Assembly: GCA_030151725.1 (NCBI GenBank)
Contig: JASLDD010000159.1
Coordinates: 1-7,430, forward strand
Direction: 5' to 3'
Length of the DNA: 7,430 bases
DNA from: Solirubrobacteraceae bacterium
Lineage (GTDB): Bacteria; Actinomycetota; Thermoleophilia; Solirubrobacterales; Solirubrobacteraceae
Below the pieces are notes generated by a model. That model was not told where the DNA came from. It did not search any database and worked only from the letters and a program-made list of their open reading frames with translations. Of this stretch, positions 7,201-7,430 are shown piece after piece (within the stretch, counting starts at the first letter, position 1; the number at the start of each line of letters is the position of its first letter). The position numbers were made by a program, and so were the translations under genes.

Positions 7201-7430
7201 TCACGTCCACCTTCAGTGACTCCAGGGTGGTGAGCACCGCGGAGATGTCCGTGCCGAGCAGCATCTTGCCGCCGTTGGGGAGCAGCGAAACCGAGGTGTG
7301 GATGGGGAGCGTGCGCCCGACGCTCTTGAAGGCCGCACGAGCGCCGAAGATGGCCGCCTTGACCTCGAGGATGTCCTGCGCTGTCTCGATGATCAACAGA
7401 TCGGCGCCACCGTCGATCAGGGCCGCCGCC
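4271..7430 (-). CDS. metH: Cobalamin-dependent methionine synthase MetH; N-terminus beyond window edge
   Basis: The frame is open through the right edge and gives 1052 residues to the TAG at 4273-4271; family members run to about 1150-1250, so some 130-150 N-terminal residues are missing. It transfers a methyl group from 5-methyltetrahydrofolate via cobalamin to homocysteine in the cytosol. Fragment positions in order: homocysteine domain with zinc cysteines Cys81 (GLNCSTGP) and Cys148-Cys149 (GGCCGTTP); pterin domain from VGERVNSQGS (about 197) through LGVSNVSFG (396-404); cobalamin cap (about 490-570); Rossmann cobalamin domain with GDVHDIGK, His586 being the lower cobalt ligand, plus GLSALLVST and IGGAAINRAF; and the AdoMet activation domain from about 758, with RYSWGYPAVPEQSEH (943-957). 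All catalytic and reactivation motifs appear intact. An acidic, low-complexity tail of about 45 residues follows the last domain. An apparent TTG start at 7396 is only an internal leucine codon. Any cobalamin or SAM riboswitch would lie outside the window. Confidence 0.96.
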   Translation of the reverse strand, partial: AAALIDGGADLLIIETAQDILEVKAAIFGARAAFKSVGRTLPIHTSVSLLPNGGKMLLGTDISAVLTTLESLKVDVIGLNCSTGPEDMRDAIRFLGEYSPVPVACIPNAGLPLQGPDGETIFPEQPIPLAEALKEFVERYGVGVVGGCCGTTPEHIAAIAERVVKRPVQARPKPRAPLVSSMIAATPLVQEPRPTMVGERVNSQGSRKAKELLLADDYDGLLQIAEDQVSGGAHVLDLCVALTERSDEDEQMRLVAKKVSLTQPAPIQIDSTEPEVIERALEQIPGRAIVNSVNLEAGRDKLDRVVPVALAHGAALIALTIDEVGMAKTAERKVEVAKRIRDLCCEEHGLDPELLIFDCLTFTLTTGDEEWRPSAVETIAGIKAIKEQIPHVKTSLGVSNVSFGVSPGARAVLNSVFLHHCVGAGLDLAMVNPNHITPYSEISDIERQLADDLVFNRREDALERFIAHFESKGEEETQSAADPTEGMEPEQALHFHILRRRKEGVEDWIDRSVEKIGAVPTLNEVLLPAMKEVGDKFGAGELILPFVLQSAEVMKKAVAQLEKYLDKIEGYTKGTVVLATVFGDVHDIGKSLVNTILTNNGYTVVDLGKQVPIQTILDAAVEHKATAIGLSALLVSTSKQMPACIQELHSKKLDYPVLIGGAAINRAFSYRALYPGGKDSEEVYEPGVFYCKDAFEGLAVMDQLIDTEAHEALVEKLRSGATAFREKGEEPVEDLNFADDSVRSPARTDAPVPTPPFWGVQEIEVDLDEVYRHLDTHVLFKLHWGGRGVKGEAWQTLLRDDFRPRLERMWHEQTYLHPRALLGFFPCYALGNDIVVLDPEDRTTELTRFVCPRQPKGDRICLADFFRPAIDGRAPEELDVIAVQAVTVGSEVTELMAKLEAEGEFAEQLFVHGLGVQTAEGLAEWLHARAREMLSIGATQGRRYSWGYPAVPEQSEHLKVEKLLDLQQIGMTITDGYAPEPEQSTLALIAHHPQAIYFGTRQGRLLPNGSPDDVILGSSRDPSLFGELDDADPPAGAVEAEDEPAMAGEGAS

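Noticed and set aside
7394..7396. Apparent TTG start of metH inside the window
   Set aside because: The same frame continues upstream to the edge with typical homocysteine-domain residues (LIDGGADLL), so the TTG is an internal leucine.

Overview
This is a 7.4 kb window of high-G+C bacterial DNA with five protein genes and one short convergent intergenic region. The gene set points to an actinobacterium: a coproheme decarboxylase of the chlorite dismutase superfamily, a PimA-like GT4 glycosyltransferase, a long multi-domain cobalamin-dependent methionine synthase with actinobacterial-looking motifs, GTG starts and few Shine-Dalgarno sequences. A deep-branching class such as Thermoleophilia would fit, but this is inference from gene content and base composition only.

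Layout. Positions 1-633 (minus) hold hemQ/chdC, cut at its C-terminal end by the window edge. A 69-bp divergent promoter region (634-702) follows; it carries an extended -10 element placed exactly where a leaderless hemQ mRNA would need it. On the plus strand come three closely spaced genes, probably one transcription unit. The first (703-3063) is a 786-residue fusion of a GT4 glycosyltransferase to a polytopic membrane domain of the LPG_synthase_TM/flippase-like family. The second (3100-3396) is a small GIY-YIG endonuclease-domain protein of the UPF0213/YhbQ type. The third (3404-4045) is a 213-residue protein that reads as a polynucleotide-kinase-like P-loop protein with its Walker A and catalytic motifs eroded. 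A 225-bp gap (4046-4270) with a stem-loop separates this unit from metH, which converges on it from the minus strand (4271-7430) and whose N-terminus lies beyond the right edge.

How the genes work together. hemQ (last step of the coproporphyrin-dependent heme pathway) and metH (methyl transfer to homocysteine) are housekeeping enzymes flanking a less ordinary plus-strand cluster. The glycosyltransferase-membrane fusion suggests envelope glycolipid or polysaccharide synthesis coupled to the membrane. The GIY-YIG protein and the degenerate kinase have no obvious link to it beyond likely co-transcription. No RNA genes, mobile elements, CRISPR arrays or tandem repeats were found. I see no complete new system; the points most worth following up are the pseudo-kinase, its pairing with the nuclease, and the GT-flippase fusion.
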